A stretch of 19,049 bases of DNA, from assembly GCA_023091735.1 (NCBI GenBank), contig JALKBU010000983.1, positions 1 to 19,049 of the forward strand, given 5' to 3'. The stretch comes from Trichomonas tenax (taxonomy: Eukaryota > Parabasalia > Trichomonadida > Trichomonadidae). Position numbers and translations under genes: made by a program. The notes below the pieces were generated by a model. The model did no database searches. It worked only from the letters and a program-made list of their open reading frames with translations, and was not told where the DNA came from. Numbering within the stretch: the first letter of the stretch is position 1; each line of letters opens with the position of its first letter. Below, piece after piece: positions 16,769-19,049 of the stretch.

Positions 16769-18427
16769 TTATGCATCAATGAGTTCAGAGTCGATTGCAT
16801 AGTGAAGTGGGTCATGCCACGAGTCATCGCTGTGGGATTTTTCGCCCGCCGTGTTGAAGACCTTCAACACAATGAAGACGAACAAGACAATGAGAGTGAC
16901 GCAGATGAGTCCTATAATTGTTAATGGGACATAGAAAACAGGGGCTCCAAATGCCTGAGCAGCTTCGTTTTCAGTTGGAGCAGGTGTTGTCGCAGGAGTG
17001 TCAGCTGGTGTGGGGTTGGGCGTTTCCTTTGGTGTAGGGAGTGGGGTTGTAGCAGGTGTGAAATTAGGTGAATCATGTGGTGTGACGTTTGGCGTTGTTT
17101 GTGGGGTATCTTTAGGAGTATCAGATGGAGTTGTAGAAGGTGTCGTTGACGGTGTAGTTGATGGCGTAGTTGATGGTGTTGTTGACGGTGTAGTTGATGG
17201 TGTCGTTGACGGTGTAGTTGATGGTGTATTAGATGGCGTAGTTGACGGTGTAGTTGACGGTGTTGTTGATGGTGTATTAGATGGTGTCGTGGAAGGTGTT
17301 GTTGACGGCGTTGTTGATGGCGTAGTTTCGGGAGTTGTTGATGGTGTCGTGGAAGATGTTGTTGATGGCGTAGTTTCTGGAGTTGTTGATGGCGTTGTTG
17401 ATGGTGTATTAGATGGTGTCGTGGAAGATGTTGTTGACGGCGTTGTTGATGGCGTAGTTGACGGCGTTGTTGATGGTGTATTAGATGGTGTCGTGGAAGG
17501 TGTTGTAGACTGTGTAGTTGATGGGGTAGTTTCTGGAGTTGTTGATGTTGTTGTCTTAGGTGTCACATCTGGTGTTTCTGTAGGAATTGGAGTGACTGGC
17601 GTGTCTGATGGCGTTGTCGATGGTGTTGTCATTGGTGTTACATTGGGCGTTGTCGCTGGTGTCGTGGATGGCGTATCCGAAGGTGTTGTGTTTGGTGTTG
17701 TTTCTGACATTGAAGAAGGTGTCGTGTTTGGTGTTGTTTCTGGTGTTGTATAAGGCGTTGTGGATGGCGTTATTTGTGGTGTAGTTGCCGGTGATGTTGA
17801 TGGCGTTGTCGATGGTGTGTCGATAGGTGTTACATTGGGCGTTGTCGCTGGTGTCGTGGATGGCGTATCCGAAGGTGTTGTGTTTGGTGTTGTTTCTGGT
17901 GTTGTATAAGGCGTTGTGGATGGCGTTATTTGTGGTGTAGTTGCCGGTGATGTTGATGGCGTTGTCGATGGTGTTGTCATTGGTGTGATTTCTGATTCTG
18001 ATGATGATTCGTCGGATGGAGATTCGCTTATTGATGATTCTTCTTCGAACGATGTCTGCGTTGATTCGGAGCTATCAGATTCAGCTGATGTTGAATTTTC
18101 CGCCTCATCAAAGCCTGAATCTGTCGAATTAGTAGAGTTTGGGTCAATATTTGTAGGATCGGCATCAGCATCGATTGTAGTATCATTTGCAGTGTCAAAA
18201 TCACTCGAAATATCGTTATTTGTTTCATCCACAAAAATATTTTTCTTCGGAATGCGATTCTGCGGCTGCTGCTCAGAAGCCCGCGACTCCGAAACGACAG
18301 AAGACGATTTTCTGAAAATATTCCAGAAAGATATCAAAAAGAACAAAAACATTTTGAATTTCTGAAAAAAAAAAACCGCAACTTGTTTTGTACTAAATTT
18401 TTTCGAAAAAATAGAAAATTTAGACAT
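16769..18427 (-). CDS. Thr/Pro/Ser-repeat mucin-like type I membrane protein
   Basis: 552 codons from the first ATG. The second Met (residue 26, ATG at 18352) begins a better signal peptide (MFLFFLISFW), so the true start may be there. Residues about 60-147 are acidic and Ser-rich. Residues 148-480 are almost entirely four-residue TTPS-type units with variants (TTPE, NTPS, DTPS, ATTP, NVTP), a dense target for O-glycosylation. A transmembrane helix (about 497-521, PLTIIGLICVTLIVLFVFIVL) is followed by a 28-residue acidic cytoplasmic tail ending DSELIDA. The layout is that of a stalk-like surface mucin, probably part of the cell-surface glycocalyx. I recognise no adhesive head domain, so the exposed part seems to be mostly stalk. 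Because of codon composition, the opposite strand is also open over most of the repeat; that is a shadow. Length probably varies between strains. Confidence 0.85.
   Translation of the reverse strand: MSKFSIFSKKFSTKQVAVFFFQKFKMFLFFLISFWNIFRKSSSVVSESRASEQQPQNRIPKKNIFVDETNNDISSDFDTANDTTIDADADPTNIDPNSTNSTDSGFDEAENSTSAESDSSESTQTSFEEESSISESPSDESSSESEITPMTTPSTTPSTSPATTPQITPSTTPYTTPETTPNTTPSDTPSTTPATTPNVTPIDTPSTTPSTSPATTPQITPSTTPYTTPETTPNTTPSSMSETTPNTTPSDTPSTTPATTPNVTPMTTPSTTPSDTPVTPIPTETPDVTPKTTTSTTPETTPSTTQSTTPSTTPSNTPSTTPSTTPSTTPSTTSSTTPSNTPSTTPSTTPETTPSTTSSTTPSTTPETTPSTTPSTTPSTTPSNTPSTTPSTTPSTTPSNTPSTTPSTTPSTTPSTTPSTTPSTTPSTTPSTTPSDTPKDTPQTTPNVTPHDSPNFTPATTPLPTPKETPNPTPADTPATTPAPTENEAAQAFGAPVFYVPLTIIGLICVTLIVLFVFIVLKVFNTAGEKSHSDDSWHDPLHYAIDSELIDA
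16990..17986. repeat. Coding tandem repeat (12-bp Thr-Thr-Pro-Ser units)
   Basis: On the plus strand, units such as GTTGTTGATGGC and GTAGTTGACGGT repeat with a 12-bp period and varied third positions, densest at 17120-17530. Higher-order copies are also present, for example the phrase around GGTGTATTAGATGGTGTCGTGG, seen in part near 17223, 17270, 17404 and 17476. The reading frame is intact throughout. Confidence 0.9.
17634..17974. repeat. Segmental duplication inside the mucin-like repeat
   Basis: 17634-17818 and 17826-17974 are near-identical adjacent copies. Copy 1 differs by a 36-bp in-frame insertion (about 17705-17740, encoding SSMSETTPNTTP) that itself partly repeats its neighbour. 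Offsets are 192 bp before the insertion and 156 bp after it. Identity outside the insertion is essentially complete, pointing to a recent event. Confidence 0.85.
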
Positions 18428-18565
18428 TACTTATGGCATAAATTCTATTTTTGACAAAAATATTTCATTTCTTTAAATTTGATTTTTTTTTTAGATTTTC
18501 CCCAAATTGAAAATATATACAAATTGGAAAAGTGACATTTTGCTTTGTCTTCGGGCATTACAAAT

Positions 18566-18700
18566 ATGCAAAAAATCTGGGCCTCCGGAAATGATAGCGC
18601 CGCTGGCGCCTTCAGCGCTGGCGTGGCGTCATCATCGCCTCCGGTCAACGAAATCACCAAATTAATTTCAAAGAATAATTTATATGTCCCACTCAGTTAG
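18566..18700 (+). CDS. Small Ala/Ser-rich hypothetical protein, 44 aa
   Basis: ATG at 18566 to TAG at 18698-18700. The reading MQKIWASGNDSAAGAFSAG, then VASSSPPVNEITKLISKN, uses many C-ending codons and lies in a patch much richer in G+C than its surroundings, as expected for coding DNA here. The opposite strand is also open but has no ATG (only TTG), so plus is preferred. AAAAGTGACA at about 18527-18536 precedes it. No domain is recognised. It could be a genuine small protein, the 5' remnant of a truncated gene, or a transposon edge. A stem-loop follows 4 bp after the stop. Confidence 0.4.
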   Translation: MQKIWASGNDSAAGAFSAGVASSSPPVNEITKLISKNNLYVPLS

Positions 18701-18704
18701 TAAT

Positions 18705-18753
18705 AAGATGTTCGCATCCCTCGTAGCTTCGCCACGAGTTCTGCTAACATCTT
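18705..18753. repeat. Stem-loop downstream of the small ORF
   Basis: The 20-nt arms AAGATGTT...CTCGT (18705-18724) and ACGAG...AACATCTT (18734-18753) pair at 16 of 20 positions around the 9-nt loop AGCTTCGCC. A T-run follows the right arm. It is similar in scale to the hairpins at 11.6-12.4 kb but unrelated in sequence. Confidence 0.7.
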
Positions 18754-19049
18754 TTTATATAATTACTGAATTCACAAATTATAAAAACAATAATTTATTA
18801 ATACTAATATTTACCGACAGAGTTAGTTTTACAAATTAGGGTCCCCATATAGAAAATAAATTTTTGAATTGCTTACAAAATCAACGTTAATTTTATTTTG
18901 AAATTCCTGACTTTATAGAATCTATTCAGTTTTTGAAAAATAATTTATGACAAACTAACTAACTAAGAAAAGAAAGCGAAAGGAATTTATGAAGTAAGAA
19001 ATTTGAAAAATAATTTTAGTGGTTATGAGAGAAAATTTATTCAGTTTTT
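18754..19049. other. AT-rich sequence with no recognised feature
   Basis: Contains only A/T-rich runs, short direct repeats such as AACTAACTAACTAAG near 18955, and no ATG frame of note. Confidence 0.5.

Noticed and set aside
16998..17753. Long plus-strand open frame of GVVDGVV repeats opposite the mucin-like gene
   Set aside because: It is the antisense shadow of the TTPS repeat. It has no signal, membrane segment or plausible fold, and the minus-strand frame explains the sequence with signal peptide, transmembrane helix and tail.
18445..18660. Minus-strand frame opposite the small Ala/Ser-rich ORF
   Set aside because: No ATG start (TTG only), and its second half is low-complexity.

Overview
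This AT-rich 19 kb window looks like nuclear DNA of a parabasalid protist, probably a trichomonad such as Tritrichomonas. Genes are intron-less, 5' leaders appear very short, and Inr-like TCAYWWY motifs sit just before two ATGs (2298-2304 and 2981-2987). A cytosolic malate dehydrogenase remnant also resembles the trichomonad enzyme. The lineage is inferred; no marker gene settles it.

Layout. 1-1915 (-): a leucine-rich-repeat plus coiled-coil protein cut by the window edge, with no in-frame ATG at its 5' end. 2314-2726 (+): malate dehydrogenase pseudogene with an in-frame stop and an internal deletion of about 200 codons. 2994-3218 (+): small unknown ORF. 3464-4738 (-): eIF4A-like DEAD-box helicase with an RG-rich N-terminus. 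5402-6247 (-): FKBP-TPR co-chaperone with a degenerate catalytic pocket. 6881-7423 (+): coiled-coil protein with a Csm1/Spc25-like C-terminal domain, followed 2 bp after its stop by a 106-bp palindromic MITE-like element. 7936-8400 (+): divergent eIF4E-family protein lacking the two cap-stacking tryptophans. 8625-9014 (-): ATG-less ORF fragment.

9.0-15.0 kb is gene-poor. Its most striking content is a run of long imperfect hairpins at 11650-12440. Six unrelated stems lie almost end to end, four of them with arms of about 25-46 nt and short to moderate loops. Directly after come a diverged inverted duplication (12721-12835 with 13300-13412), a distant perfect 25-bp inverted pair, and a cluster of TGACATGTAA-like motifs that recur upstream of two genes.

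15083-16669 (-) encodes a secreted, ER-type thioredoxin/PDI-like protein with a CDNC active site. 16769-18427 (-) encodes a Thr/Pro/Ser-repeat, mucin-like type I membrane protein whose repeats contain a recent segmental duplication. A small Ala/Ser-rich ORF (18566-18700, +) and another hairpin lie near the right edge.

No operon logic is expected. The translation factors (eIF4A, eIF4E-like) and folding factors (FKBP, PDI) are probably neighbours by chance. The two rightmost large genes fit together loosely, since a secretory-pathway oxidoreductase could act on surface glycoproteins, but nothing in the sequence links them directly.
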